From positions 1 through 37,306 of the forward strand of contig NZ_JABEVC010000122.1 of assembly GCF_013044125.1 (NCBI RefSeq): a DNA stretch of 37,306 bases. The letters run 5' to 3'. Source of the DNA: Acidocella sp. Its GTDB lineage: Bacteria; Pseudomonadota; Alphaproteobacteria; Acetobacterales; Acetobacteraceae. Positions 1 through 10,837 of this stretch are shown piece by piece. The first letter of the stretch is position 1, and every line of letters starts with the position of its first letter. The notes beneath the pieces were generated by a model. That model saw nothing but the letters and a program-made list of their open reading frames with translations, had not been told where the DNA came from and made no database searches. The position numbers and the translations under genes are program-made.

Positions 1-1
1 C

Positions 2-175
2 GGCGCCATGGCCGCCGCCGCCGCCGCCGAAGTGGCGCTGCCATTATTCCACGCGGCGGATACGATGATGACGGTTCTGGTCTGGCAGATGGGCAGCGTC
101 ATGCTGTTCACCGCGCTTGGGGCATTATTCGGGCGGATCACATTACGTTTTTTTCGAATACCACGCCCCACATAG
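2..175 (+). CDS. C-terminal end of an unidentified membrane protein (partial)
   Basis: This is an open reading frame entering from the left edge and ending at a TAG at 173-175, giving the last 57 residues of a protein. It has an alanine run, then a hydrophobic stretch (VLVWQMGSVMLFTALGALFG) that looks like one transmembrane helix, and a short basic tail. It converges on merA, whose stop lies about 55 bases away. I do not recognise the family and the start is outside the window. The single helix and good coding character make it plausible, but a fragment this short could also be a remnant. No function is assigned. Confidence 0.4.
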   Translation, partial: GAMAAAAAAEVALPLFHAADTMMTVLVWQMGSVMLFTALGALFGRITLRFFRIPRPT

Positions 176-215
176 ATATTTTTAGATCGTATTGGTTTGC
201 TATAGCAGTGGTCAT

Positions 216-2655
<2,440 letters not shown>

Positions 2656-2692
2656 GGCGAATATCCATCCTGATCTATGCCTCTGGACACCT

Positions 2693-2723
2693 CATATAGG
2701 ATCTGTAGTAACTCCAGGATCAA
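2693..2723 (-). promoter_or_regulatory. merTPA promoter with MerR operator in a 19-bp spacer
   Basis: Read on the minus strand there is a -35 TTGATC (2718-2723), exactly 19 bases, and a -10 TATATG (2693-2698). The spacer carries the dyad CTGTAGTAACTCCAG (plus strand 2703-2717, pattern CTG-n-AGT-n-ACT-n-CAG). An over-long 19-bp spacer with a central dyad is the hallmark of promoters that MerR-family activators untwist. The site lies between divergent merT and merR, so it can also mediate merR autorepression. Confidence 0.88.
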
Positions 2724-2737
2724 GAGGGAAATTTGCC

Positions 2738-3172
2738 ATGCGTCCCGAAATCACCGGAACAGCAGATACAGCGTTGATTCCCATTGGCATTCTCGCCAGC
2801 AGGACGGGCTGTAATATCGAGACCATCCGCTTCTACGAGAAGATCGGTGTGCTGCCGAAACCGCGCCGCACCGAAAGCGGGCGCCGGGTCTATGCTCAGG
2901 ATCTGGTCCAGCGTTTGACATTTATCCGCCGCACCCGCGAACTCGGTTTTACCCTGGATGAGGTCCGCGCCCTGCTGAGGCTCGCCGACGCGCGCGACGT
3001 TCCCTGTTCAGATGTCAAAGACCTGGCTATCGTCCACCTCGACGATATCAAGGCTAAAATCAACGATCTGCGGAGGATGCAGAAGGTTCTTGATACTTTA
3101 ATCGCCCAGTGCCAGGCTGGCGATCAGCCAGGTTGTCCGCTCATTGAGACGCTATTCAGGCAGAGCCAGTGA
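2738..3172 (+). CDS. merR: Mercury-responsive regulator MerR
   Basis: MerR binds the dyad between the divergent mer genes, represses without mercury and activates with it. The 144-residue product has an N-terminal winged helix (IGILASRTGCNIETIRFYEKIGVLP), a long dimerisation helix, and three cysteines at 90, 125 and 133. These correspond to the Hg(II)-binding Cys82/117/126 of the Tn501 protein, although the last two are one residue closer together. The ATG at 2738 was chosen because AGAGGGA lies about eight bases upstream and the product then has normal MerR length; an upstream in-frame ATG at 2654 would run through the operator. The last codons abut an IS5-type transposase scrap, so the extreme C-terminus may have been reshaped by that junction. 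Confidence 0.93.
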   Translation: MRPEITGTADTALIPIGILASRTGCNIETIRFYEKIGVLPKPRRTESGRRVYAQDLVQRLTFIRRTRELGFTLDEVRALLRLADARDVPCSDVKDLAIVHLDDIKAKINDLRRMQKVLDTLIAQCQAGDQPGCPLIETLFRQSQ

Positions 3173-3302
3173 TGATCTGCGCTATGCAAGCAACCTTACC
3201 GATGCCGAATGGGCGCTGATCGCGCTTTTTATGCCGGCACCGGCGCCACGTGGACGGCCACCTCTGGCCGCCAGCAAACTTGTGTTCATTATCTCCGCTG
3301 TG
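3168..3302 (+). pseudogene. N-terminal scrap of an IS5-family transposase
   Basis: A frame overlapping the merR stop reads DDLRYASNLTDAEWALIALF and then RGRPP. This is the well-known beginning of IS5-family (IS1031/IS427-like) transposases, which usually goes DLRYxSDLTDAEW. About 45 residues match; after roughly 3302 the frame loses resemblance and the DDE catalytic part is absent. No start codon or terminal inverted repeat belonging to it is visible. It is a non-functional remnant joined directly to merR and marks an old insertion or deletion at the edge of the mercury locus. Confidence 0.75.
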
Positions 3303-3471
3303 GACACTTTCCATCCTCAGTTTACAATACCCGGAGCCTTGCCCAAATCCCCAAATCAGAGAAGGTGGCTGCTGCCGGAGGAATACTCATCCCTCAATAC
3401 CCACGCTGCACCAAATATGAATCTGAGCCCCGTTTGCACACCGTTTGACACGCCTTCTTTCAAATGGCCAT

Positions 3472-3490
3472 AAAACCAGCGGTTTTTTTT
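3472..3490 (+). terminator. Small plus-strand terminator-like hairpin
   Basis: AAAACC and GGTTTT pair around a three-base loop and run directly into eight T residues (3483-3490). The stem is short and A/T-rich, so it is only a weak candidate for ending transcription from merR and the transposase scrap. The DNA between 3303 and 3471 holds nothing I can identify. Confidence 0.3.
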
Positions 3491-3503
3491 GAAAATTTAT
3501 CAA

Positions 3504-3541
3504 CGGAACACGCGGTATTCAATGGATGGCCGCGTGTTCCG
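3504..3541 (-). terminator. Strong stem-loop downstream of metE
   Basis: CGGAACACGCGG (3504-3515) is perfectly complementary to CCGCGTGTTCCG (3530-3541) around a 14-base loop. It lies 57 bases past the metE stop in the direction of metE transcription. There is no long T-run after it on the minus strand, so it may be a weak terminator or an mRNA 3'-end stabiliser. Confidence 0.5.
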
Positions 3542-3598
3542 CCAAGGTGTTCTGGCATATAATTAAATAGCCGGCTTGTGATTCCGCACAGGCTTTGA

Positions 3599-5890
3599 TC
3601 AGGCTGCCGCGCGCAAGGCGCGTGCCGCGCTGACCAGATTGGTGAGCGCCGGGATCACCTCACTCCACTGGCGGGTTTTCAAGCCGCAATCAGGGTTCAC
3701 CCACAGGCGTCCGGCGGGGATACGCTTTGCCGCTTGTTGCATCAACGCCACGATATGCGCCTCGCTCGGGATATTCGGTGAATGGATGTCGTACACCCCC
3801 GGACCGATCTGGTTTGGATAGTTGAAATCATCGAACACATCGAGCAACTCCATATCTGAACGCGATGTCTCGATGGTGATCACGTCCGCGTCCATTTTAG
3901 CAATGGCGGCGATGATGTCATTGAATTCAGAATAACACATATGGGTATGAATCTGGGTTCCATCCTTCACGCCATTGGCAGTGATGCGAAATGACTCCAC
4001 GGCCCAGTCCAGATAGTTCTGCCACTGGGATTTGCGCAACGGCAGCCCTTCCCGCAGCGCCGCCTCGTCAATCTGGATGATCCCCACACCCGCCTTCTCC
4101 AAATCCTGCACTTCTTCGCGGATCGCAAGCGCGAGTTGATGGCAGGTGAGCGCGCGGGGCTGATCGTCACGCACAAACGACCAGTTGAGAATGGTCACCG
4201 GGCCGGTGAGCATGCCCTTCATCGGCTTGTCCGTGAGCGAAGCGGCGTAGCTGATCCATTCGACAGTCATCGCCTTCGGACGGCTGATGTCGCCGAAGAG
4301 GATCGGCGGTTTCACGCAGCGCGAGCCGTAGGACTGCACCCAACCCGCCTGGCTGAACACATAGCCCTCAAGCTGCTCGCCGAAATATTCCACCATGTCG
4401 TTGCGCTCGGCCTCGCCATGCACCAGCACGTCCAGCCCCAGCGCCTCCTGTTCGCGCACGCTGTGCTCAATCTCTGCCTGCATAGCCAGTGTGTAGGCCG
4501 CCTCATCAATGCTCCCTGCCTTGAACGCGCTGCGCGCCAGGCGGATTTCCTTGGTCTGCGGGAATGAGCCGATGGTGGTGGTGGGATACAGCGGCAGGTT
4601 CAGAAGGGCGGCCTGCTTGGCCGCGCGCACCGCGAACGGGCTCTGGCGGCGCCCAAGCTCCGGGGTGATCGCGGCCACAGCCGCCTTAACCGCCGGGTTG
4701 TTCACCCGCGTTGAGGCATGGCGCGCGGCAATGGCGGCACGGTTGGCGGCAAGCGCAGGCGCCACCGCGTCGCGGCCCTGGGTCAGCGCCGCCGCCAGTA
4801 TGCGAATTTCACCGAGCTTCTGCACGGCAAAGGCCAGCCAGGAGCGGATCTCCGCATCCAGCTTGTGCTCACTCTCCAGGTCGACCGGCACATGCAGCAG
4901 CGAGCACGAGGGCGCCAGCCACAGCCGCGCACCGAGCCTTTTCGCCACGGGCTCCAGCCAGTCCAGCGCGGCCCCCAGATCGGTCTTCCAGATGTTGCGG
5001 CCATTGACCACGCCCAGCGAGATGACGCGCTCAGCCGGGCTTGCCGCGATCAGCGCTTCCACCTCATCGCGGGCATTGATCGCGTCGAGATGCACGCCCT
5101 GCACGGGCAATGCCGCCACCAGCGGGAGGTTGTCGCGCAACGGGCCGAAATAGGTGGCGAGCAGCAGTTTCACGGCGCCGGTGTTGAGGTGCTGATAGGC
5201 GGTGCGGAAAGCGTCCTGCCAAGTTGCATCCAGCTCGGTGACCAGGATGGGCTCGTCGATCTGCACCCATTGCGCGCCTGCCGCGCCAAGGGCAGCCAGC
5301 AGCTGGGCGTAGGCGGGCAGCAGGCGGGGCAGGAGGGAAAGCTTGTCCGCGCCATCCTTGGCCTTGCCGAGCGCCAGATAGGTCAGCGGGCCGATGATCA
5401 CCGGCTTGGCCGCCACCCCCTGGGCCTGGGCCTCGGCCAGCTGCGCCAGCAGGCGCGCGGCATCGAGCGTGAATTGCGTGCCGGCTTCAAATTCTGGCAC
5501 GATGTAATGGTAGTTGGTGTCGAACCATTTGGTCATCTCACCCGCGGCCACGCCGCCGCAGCAGGCGGCATGGTCTCCGGCGCCAGCGGCCGAGCGGCCA
5601 CGCGCCACGCGGAAGTAATTGTCCAGCGCATCGCCATGGAAGCCGCCTACCCGCGCGGGCAGGTTGCCGAGCGTGAAGCTCATGTCCAGAACCTGGTCGT
5701 AGAACGCAAAATCTCCAACCGGCGTCAAATCCAGCCCGGCCTGATTACGCCAATGGCGCGCCCGCAGCTCAGCCCCGGCGCGCTGCAGCTCGGCTTGCGA
5801 AGATTGCCCCTTCCAGTAGGATTCGAGCGCGAATTTCAGCTCACGCTTGGCGCCGATGCGCGGGAAACCGAGGTTATGAGTTGTGGCCAT
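3599..5890 (-). CDS. metE: Cobalamin-independent methionine synthase MetE
   Basis: MetE (5-methyltetrahydropteroyltriglutamate-homocysteine methyltransferase) makes methionine by direct methyl transfer from methyl-folate to homocysteine, without vitamin B12, in the cytosol. The 763-residue product has the normal double-barrel length. The zinc ligands are visible as His650 and Cys652 (THMCYSEF), Glu674 (ITIETSRS) and Cys735 ([10 protein letters not shown]), each nine residues beyond the E. coli positions. The N-terminal half shows [16 protein letters not shown] for folate binding. The start has AAGGTG eight bases upstream. It is divergent from metR, with a MetR box between them, so it is expected to be activated by MetR when homocysteine builds up. 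A shadow frame runs opposite most of the gene and is not real. Confidence 0.98.
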   Translation of the reverse strand: MATTHNLGFPRIGAKRELKFALESYWKGQSSQAELQRAGAELRARHWRNQAGLDLTPVGDFAFYDQVLDMSFTLGNLPARVGGFHGDALDNYFRVARGRSAAGAGDHAACCGGVAAGEMTKWFDTNYHYIVPEFEAGTQFTLDAARLLAQLAEAQAQGVAAKPVIIGPLTYLALGKAKDGADKLSLLPRLLPAYAQLLAALGAAGAQWVQIDEPILVTELDATWQDAFRTAYQHLNTGAVKLLLATYFGPLRDNLPLVAALPVQGVHLDAINARDEVEALIAASPAERVISLGVVNGRNIWKTDLGAALDWLEPVAKRLGARLWLAPSCSLLHVPVDLESEHKLDAEIRSWLAFAVQKLGEIRILAAALTQGRDAVAPALAANRAAIAARHASTRVNNPAVKAAVAAITPELGRRQSPFAVRAAKQAALLNLPLYPTTTIGSFPQTKEIRLARSAFKAGSIDEAAYTLAMQAEIEHSVREQEALGLDVLVHGEAERNDMVEYFGEQLEGYVFSQAGWVQSYGSRCVKPPILFGDISRPKAMTVEWISYAASLTDKPMKGMLTGPVTILNWSFVRDDQPRALTCHQLALAIREEVQDLEKAGVGIIQIDEAALREGLPLRKSQWQNYLDWAVESFRITANGVKDGTQIHTHMCYSEFNDIIAAIAKMDADVITIETSRSDMELLDVFDDFNYPNQIGPGVYDIHSPNIPSEAHIVALMQQAAKRIPAGRLWVNPDCGLKTRQWSEVIPALTNLVSAARALRAAA

Positions 5891-5987
5891 GGGCGTTCAC
5901 CTTAAAAAAATGAGGACATATGAAGCAATTGCCCGGACCATACGGATTTGATGCCATGAATAAAAATGATATGAATTCATAAATCCA

Positions 5988-6000
5988 TGAATTTCATTCA
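5988..6000. promoter_or_regulatory. MetR-binding box between metE and metR
   Basis: TGAATTTCATTCA fits the published MetR consensus TGAA-N5-TTCA exactly. A second, overlapping-type palindrome TGAATTCA lies at 5972-5979. The site is 17 bases before the metR start and about 100 bases from metE, suiting activation of metE and autorepression of metR. Confidence 0.82.
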
Positions 6001-6016
6001 CGTTTGGAGTTGAGCC

Positions 6017-6976
6017 GTGGCAATGTTGGAACGTATTCATCTGGCGATCATCCGCGAGGTCGAGGACCGAGGCTCGCTAACGGCGGCGGCCCGCCAGCTG
6101 CATCTGACCCAGTCGGCCTTGAGCCATGCCATCGCCAAGCTCGAAGACCAGATCGGCGTGAAGATATGGCGGCGCGAGGGGCGCAGCCTGCAGCCGACCC
6201 AGGCGGGTGCGTTTCTGCTTGGCATGGCCAACCGCCTGTTGCCGCAATTTTCGCACGCCGAGGAACGGCTGCAGCAATTCGCCAAAGGTGAACGGGGCAC
6301 GCTGCGCATCGGCATGGAGTGTCATCCCTGCTACCAATGGCTGCTCAAAATCATCGCACCCTATCTGGATAGCTGGCCCAGAGTGGAGGTGGATGTCCGG
6401 CAGAAATTCCAGTTTGGCGGCATCGGCGCGCTGTTCGGCTATGAGATCGACCTGCTGGTGACTCCCGATCCGCTCTATAAACCGGGCTTGCGCTTCACCC
6501 CGGTGTTTGATTACGAGCAGGTTCTCGTGGTCGGGCCGGACCATCCGCTGCGCGGCGCCGATTTCGTATTGCCGCACCAGCTTGCCGAGGAAACGCTGAT
6601 TACCTATCCGGTCGCGACTGACCGGCTGGATATCTACACCCAGTTTCTCACACCCGCCGGCATCACCCCCCGGCAGCATAAACCGATCGAGACCACCGAC
6701 ATCATGCTCTTGATGGTAGGACATGGCCGCGGCGTGGCCGCTCTGCCGCGCTGGCTGGTGGAGGAATATGCCGGGAAATTCGATGTAAGCCCGGTCCGCC
6801 TGGGCCGCGATGGCGTAACCAAGCAGATTTTCCTGGGCCTGCGCGAGCCCGATGCGGAGATTGACTATGTGCGCGCCTTCATCGGCCTGGCATCCGCCTA
6901 TGGCCAGCCGGCCGCCGCCGCCCTGCACGCCGCCCCCAGCGGCGGTCCAACCCGCGTGCGCCCCGGTAAGGACTGA
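6017..6976 (+). CDS. metR: LysR-family methionine regulator MetR
   Basis: MetR is a LysR-type activator of metE that uses homocysteine as co-inducer. The 319-residue product has the N-terminal winged helix-turn-helix (SLTAAARQLHLTQSALSHAI, about residues 19-38) and a LysR substrate-binding domain. Within it the segment MECHPCYQWLLKIIAPYL is characteristic of MetR. A GTG start is preferred over the ATG two codons later because GGAG at 6006-6009 is seven bases from the GTG but thirteen from the ATG. It is divergent from metE across a MetR box. The C-terminal 20 residues are Ala/Pro-rich and probably disordered. Confidence 0.93.
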   Translation: MAMLERIHLAIIREVEDRGSLTAAARQLHLTQSALSHAIAKLEDQIGVKIWRREGRSLQPTQAGAFLLGMANRLLPQFSHAEERLQQFAKGERGTLRIGMECHPCYQWLLKIIAPYLDSWPRVEVDVRQKFQFGGIGALFGYEIDLLVTPDPLYKPGLRFTPVFDYEQVLVVGPDHPLRGADFVLPHQLAEETLITYPVATDRLDIYTQFLTPAGITPRQHKPIETTDIMLLMVGHGRGVAALPRWLVEEYAGKFDVSPVRLGRDGVTKQIFLGLREPDAEIDYVRAFIGLASAYGQPAAAALHAAPSGGPTRVRPGKD

Positions 6977-7041
6977 CTTGCGAATTGCGCTCCGGCTCCC
7001 CACCATTGCAGCACATTATCATCGGATCGGAGTCACGCAGC

Positions 7042-7200
7042 ATGAAGATTGGTTTTCTGGGCCTGGGGCAGATGGGCCATGGCATGGCCGCGAACCTCAT
7101 CAGGGCCGGGCATGAGGTAACTCTCTATAACCGCACGCCGGGCAAGGCCGCGGGGTTGGATGCGGCGCGCGCCGCCCGCCAACCCGCGCCCTCTGTGTCT
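7042..7200 (+). pseudogene. Truncated 3-hydroxyisobutyrate dehydrogenase-like gene (N-terminal stub)
   Basis: The frame starts MKIGFLGLGQMGHGMAANL and continues AGHEVTLYNRTPGKA. This is the NAD(P)-binding Rossmann start of the beta-hydroxyacid dehydrogenase family (3-hydroxyisobutyrate/tartronate semialdehyde reductase), complete with the GLGxMGxGMAxNL glycine motif. A ribosome site (CGGAG) lies nine bases upstream. Similarity stops after about 50 residues, where the sequence meets the 3' end of the convergent MFS gene. The reading frame continues to 7338 only as antisense of that gene. A full protein would be about 290 residues, so the catalytic domain is lost. It is a deletion remnant and probably non-functional. 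Confidence 0.7.
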
Positions 7201-8371
7201 ATAATTCAGAGCCTTTGGCGGTCACAAAATAGGCCAAAGCCAGCAATGGCAGTGCCGCCCCCACGGCGCAAAGGCCACCCCAGCCACCATGGATCAACAG
7301 TGAACTTGTCATCGCGCTGGCGGCTGCCCCGCCGGTGAAAAAAATCGCCATGAACACCCCGTTCAGGCGCGAGCGCATGTTGGCATGGAGCATGTAAATC
7401 ATTCGCTGCCCGATGACGAGGTTGCATTGGACGCCTGCATCAAGCGCCACGCCCGCAAGTGCGAGCAGCACCACGGAATGGATGGCCGCGCCAAGCCAGG
7501 CCAACCCGAACGCTGCCGTGATGCTGAGCAGCGCCCCCACGGTGCCGGCATTGGAATGTCCCTTGTCCGCCAACCTGCCAGCGACAGGGGCTGCGAGCGC
7601 GCCAGCCGCCCCCACCAGCGCAAATACGGCAATACCGCGCTGGGTGTAACCAAAATGCTGCGAAAGATAGAGCGGAACGCCCGTCCAGAACAGTGAGAAC
7701 CCCCCGAACGCGGCGGCCTGATAAGCAGCCCGCTGGCGAAGCGCGGGAAACTGCAGCGGCAGGCTGAGCAGCGAGAGCAGCAGCGTGCCGTAATGGTGCC
7801 CGCCAACAGGCTGGCGCTGCGGCAAGGTAAAGCGCAGCAGCACGGTCATCACCGCCATCAATGCCGCGGAGAGGAAAAACACCACCCGCCAGGAAGATAG
7901 ATCCGCGATCATCGAGGCGGCCGGGCGGCTGAGCAAAATGCCGAGGAGCAGCCCGCTCATCACCGTACCCACCACCCTGCCGCGCCGTGCCTCGGCGGTG
8001 AGATGCGCGGCAAGCGGGATCAGCATTTGCACGGCCACGGAGGTTAGCCCCGTCAACGCGGCGGCCACCAGCAGCATCGCGCCGTTGGCCGCCAGCCCGG
8101 TCAGCAGCAGGGCCGGAACCGAGGCCGCGACGGTCAGCACCATCAATTTGCGGTTCTCGACAAGGTCGCCCAATGGCACCAGAAACAGCAATCCGGCCGC
8201 ATAGCCAAGCTGTGTCAGGCTCACAATCAGGCTCGCGGCATGCGCGCTCAGCCCGACAGCCGGGCCGATCACCCCAACCAGCGGCTGCGCATAATAAATG
8301 TTGGCGACGATTATGCCACAGGATACGGCAAGTAGCCCCACCATGGCGCGAGGAGGTGTCTGGCTGGGCAT
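7199..8371 (-). CDS. Major facilitator superfamily exporter
   Basis: The product is a 390-residue inner-membrane protein with about twelve hydrophobic segments and no signal peptide. It belongs to the MFS DHA1 type. The first helix contains SCGIIVANIYYAQPL, common in YnfM/NepI-like efflux proteins, and the loop between helices two and three reads GDLVENRKLM, the usual MFS motif A region (GxLxDrxgrr). The substrate cannot be told from sequence; drug or small metabolite/sugar efflux is typical of this group. No clear Shine-Dalgarno precedes the ATG. It stands alone, convergent with the truncated dehydrogenase, whose missing part it appears to have replaced or been fused to by a deletion. Confidence 0.9.
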   Translation of the reverse strand: MPSQTPPRAMVGLLAVSCGIIVANIYYAQPLVGVIGPAVGLSAHAASLIVSLTQLGYAAGLLFLVPLGDLVENRKLMVLTVAASVPALLLTGLAANGAMLLVAAALTGLTSVAVQMLIPLAAHLTAEARRGRVVGTVMSGLLLGILLSRPAASMIADLSSWRVVFFLSAALMAVMTVLLRFTLPQRQPVGGHHYGTLLLSLLSLPLQFPALRQRAAYQAAAFGGFSLFWTGVPLYLSQHFGYTQRGIAVFALVGAAGALAAPVAGRLADKGHSNAGTVGALLSITAAFGLAWLGAAIHSVVLLALAGVALDAGVQCNLVIGQRMIYMLHANMRSRLNGVFMAIFFTGGAAASAMTSSLLIHGGWGGLCAVGAALPLLALAYFVTAKGSEL

Positions 8372-8589
8372 CTGAGCGGATGTAACATACGGGCCAAACT
8401 CTGGCCAGTTCGCGGCGCATAAAAAGCACGAAGTTCAAGCGGCTCCACAGCCGGGAGAGCGGGCGGTTCCACCCCATGCAGCTTTTAGCGGCGTTGATGC
8501 ACAGGCACCGGTATCCGGGAGGCCTCTCTTGGGGCTGAACATGGCCTCAACCCGATCGATTTTTGCTATCCTGGGGCGGGCGTCAGCGT

Positions 8590-8820
8590 TTATTGGCTGA
8601 AGGCATTCCCCACCACATGGGCCGTATGCACAATGGCATCGCCCGTGGCATTGGCCCCATCGCTAAAGCCATGGCCGATATCTTTGGCACCACTGCCAAT
8701 ATGCCCCTGGCCGAGATCATTGCCGGCCGCGTTGAAATCCCCCTGCGCCCGGGCGCCGTTGGCATTGCAGGCGGAGAGGGCCAATGGCAGAGCCAGTATG
8801 CATAGGCGGAGCCGTGTCAT
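8590..8820 (-). CDS. Small glycine-rich lipoprotein (entericidin-like, uncertain)
   Basis: The 76-residue product opens with a lipoprotein signal peptide: a basic start, a hydrophobic core (LCILALPLAL) and a lipobox LSAC giving lipid-modified Cys18. The mature part is short and rich in Gly, Ala, Asp and His, with spaced GxD and GA-G motifs (GNDLGQG, GAKDIGHG, GANATGDAI). This loosely recalls entericidin-type small lipoproteins of the outer membrane. The ATG at 8820 is preferred over one six codons upstream because AAAGGAA precedes it at a normal distance. No neighbour suggests a role. The lipoprotein call is good; the family call is a guess. Confidence 0.6.
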   Translation of the reverse strand: MTRLRLCILALPLALSACNANGARAQGDFNAAGNDLGQGHIGSGAKDIGHGFSDGANATGDAIVHTAHVVGNAFSQ

Positions 8821-9076
8821 ATAAAAAATTCCTTTCATCCTTCATGTTGCCCATCTGGCGGCAAATTTCAACATTCCCGCGCCTGTTTGCCCGCTCGCCG
8901 TTCCACCCGCACAACAAGGCGCCGATGAGCCTGAACGCGATATCGTCATCTTCGGTGAACGCTTCAAACGCGAAGGGTAATCGGCCAAGCACAAAACGGC
9001 TGAAAATCCTCAGTTCTTCATGCGCGCCGGAGGATGTCTTCAAAAGCCGGGAAAGCGCGATTTTATGGGCGCTCAC
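8717..9076 (-). CDS. Doubtful hypothetical ORF upstream of the lipoprotein
   Basis: A GTG-initiated frame of 119 codons fills the otherwise empty stretch 8821-9140. Its first 85 residues (MSAHKIALSRLLKTSSG..., then RLIGALLCGWNGER) have plausible protein composition. The remainder runs out of frame through the start of the lipoprotein gene, overlapping it by about 100 bases. I recognise no family. It could be a decayed gene whose true end is lost, or a chance frame. Apart from this I see nothing in 8821-9140. Confidence 0.22.
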   Translation of the reverse strand: MSAHKIALSRLLKTSSGAHEELRIFSRFVLGRLPFAFEAFTEDDDIAFRLIGALLCGWNGERANRRGNVEICRQMGNMKDERNFLYDTAPPMHTGSAIGPLRLQCQRRPGAGGFQRGRQ

Positions 9077-9140
9077 CTTGGCCGTGCCCTGAACCGGCGG
9101 TGAACCCGCAAGCCAATATATCCCAAAATACCGTGTCTCC

Positions 9141-9986
9141 TCATAAATCCTGCCCGGCCTGGCAAAGCGTCTTAATCGCCAGGCTGGCCGCGGCGATCAT
9201 GGGCGCGGTTGTGGCTTCGAGAATCTTGTTCCGGTCAAACAATGCCGGATCGCAGGCCAGGACATTCCGCAGCGCGGCGCCGAAGGCCATACGCAATTCG
9301 GTTCCGATGTTCATTTTACAGATATGCGTCTGGCCGGCCAGGAGCTGGCGCGTTGGCGTGTCGATGCCTGATCCTCCGTGCAGCACGAGGGGAAGGCCGG
9401 GTGCTGCGGACTGAATGGCCTTGAGACGCCCGAAATCAATGGCGGCGCGCGGCGATGTCATGAGGTGGCGGTTTCCCACCGCGACGGCCAGCGCATCCGC
9501 ACCGCTCTCGCGGGCAAAGCGGGCAACCTCGCCGGGGTCGGTCCCTAGGGATTGCGCGCCCCCCTGATAGCCGACAAAGCCCAGTTCGGCTTCAACCGAG
9601 AGCCCATGCCCATGTGCCCACTGCACGATTTCTGCGGTTCGCTCGATGTTTTCCTGCAAGGGCAGGGTGGAACCATCGAACATCACCGAAGTGAAGCCGC
9701 TATCATACGCCGCCTGGCAGACGCGCAGGCTTTCGCCATGGTCGAGATGCGCCACCACTGGCACGCTCGCCCCCTCGGCCAAAGCCCGGAACATTGCGCC
9801 GAGGACGGGCAGGGGCGTGTGGGCGCGGCACCCTGGGCCCGCTTGCAGGATAACCGGGCGGCGGAGCGCCTCGGCGGCGCGGACATAGGCCAGCGCATCC
9901 TCCCACCCCAGAACCACCATCCCCGCCACGGCGGTGCCGTCGGTCAGGCAGGGCGTCAGCACATCGCGCAAATTTGCCAGTGTCAT
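9141..9986 (-). CDS. iolJ: Class II aldolase of inositol catabolism (IolJ-type)
   Basis: The 281-residue product is a zinc-dependent class II aldolase of the fructose-bisphosphate/tagatose/IolJ group. Visible metal-site motifs are VVAHLDHGES (His and Asp), VEAELGFVG (Glu) and LVLHGGSGID (His). GNRHL occupies the region of the remaining ligand. In an iol operon the expected reaction is cleavage of 2-deoxy-5-keto-gluconate-6-phosphate to dihydroxyacetone phosphate and malonate semialdehyde. Its ATG overlaps the iolB stop (ATGA), so it is translationally coupled. The family call is sure. The substrate is inferred from its place as fourth gene of iolDCB-aldolase; sequence alone cannot exclude fructose bisphosphate. 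Confidence 0.85.
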   Translation of the reverse strand: MTLANLRDVLTPCLTDGTAVAGMVVLGWEDALAYVRAAEALRRPVILQAGPGCRAHTPLPVLGAMFRALAEGASVPVVAHLDHGESLRVCQAAYDSGFTSVMFDGSTLPLQENIERTAEIVQWAHGHGLSVEAELGFVGYQGGAQSLGTDPGEVARFARESGADALAVAVGNRHLMTSPRAAIDFGRLKAIQSAAPGLPLVLHGGSGIDTPTRQLLAGQTHICKMNIGTELRMAFGAALRNVLACDPALFDRNKILEATTAPMIAAASLAIKTLCQAGQDL

Positions 9987-10825
9987 GCAAATTTGGCGAT
10001 CATGTTCTTGATGCCGGGGATCGTCTCGATCTGACCGGCATGGCTTGGCTGGAAGAACTGCACCAGCGGCCGTTGCGACAAGCCGCCGAGAATGGTGAAA
10101 TAATACATCTCGTAGCCCGGCAGCGCGCAGCAGGGATGGTACCCCTTATCCAGCAAAATGGTCGAGCCATCGACGACATGATAAGCATCGCCTGGCTTTC
10201 CGTCCTCACGCTGCAACATCTGCAGGCCCGTGCCGTGCGGCGGGTTGAAGCGAAAATTATAAGCCTCGTCGTGGCGGGTTTCGAGCGGCAGGCGGTCGGT
10301 ATCGTGCTTGTGGCTCGGGAAACCTGACCACCCGCCCGCACCAACCGTATAGAGTTCCGACACGAGAAGGCGCCCGACCCGGCCGCGGTACTTCTGCCCA
10401 AGGATATGCTTGATCTTGCGATGGGTCTTGGTGTCGTCCGAGCCGTATTGCACCGGGTCGATGTCCCCCGCGCGGACGGCAAACGGCGGCAGAACCTCAG
10501 CAAACCTCGCGCCGGACACGAACACCTCGGCCGGGCCGTGCGTGCAGGTAATCCGCGTGCTCTGTCCAGAGCCGATATAAACCCCCTCGGGCTCGCCGTC
10601 CCACACGTTCAGGCGGCGCTGGCCGATGCCGGCAAAGGTTTCGCCCCCGCTCGTCACCTCGACAGTTCCGGTCGCCGGAACAACGCAGGTCTCGTAGCCG
10701 GGCACGGCCGAGGTGAAGCTCTCCCCCGCCGCGAGTTTCACGATGTTGAAATACACCAGCGGCACCAGCGGATGATCCACGCCGACGATAGGCTGGTTCT
10801 GGTTATCGTAGGGAGCGATGTGCAT
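9983..10825 (-). CDS. iolB: 5-deoxy-glucuronate isomerase IolB
   Basis: IolB isomerises 5-deoxy-glucuronate to 2-deoxy-5-keto-gluconate, a middle step of myo-inositol breakdown in the cytosol. The 280-residue protein has the normal length and the two-cupin layout of the family. The metal-binding signature GFPSHKHD and a nearby conserved Glu (LETRHDEAYNFRF) are present, as is the C-terminal GYEMYYFTILGG typical of IolB. It lies 12 bases after iolC, and its stop overlaps the aldolase start, so the four genes are one transcript. Confidence 0.95.
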   Translation of the reverse strand: MHIAPYDNQNQPIVGVDHPLVPLVYFNIVKLAAGESFTSAVPGYETCVVPATGTVEVTSGGETFAGIGQRRLNVWDGEPEGVYIGSGQSTRITCTHGPAEVFVSGARFAEVLPPFAVRAGDIDPVQYGSDDTKTHRKIKHILGQKYRGRVGRLLVSELYTVGAGGWSGFPSHKHDTDRLPLETRHDEAYNFRFNPPHGTGLQMLQREDGKPGDAYHVVDGSTILLDKGYHPCCALPGYEMYYFTILGGLSQRPLVQFFQPSHAGQIETIPGIKNMIAKFA

Positions 10826-10837
10826 GGCCGGTCCAGT

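Noticed and set aside
9-30. GCC-triplet run at the left edge as a microsatellite
   Set aside because: It codes a short alanine run in an open frame and is too short to count as a separate repeat.
4718-5905. Long plus-strand frame opposite metE
   Set aside because: It is the antisense shadow of a conserved enzyme and has an Arg/Gln/His-rich composition typical of such shadows.
6077-7006. Long minus-strand frame opposite metR
   Set aside because: It is antisense to a clear LysR regulator and shows no family motifs.
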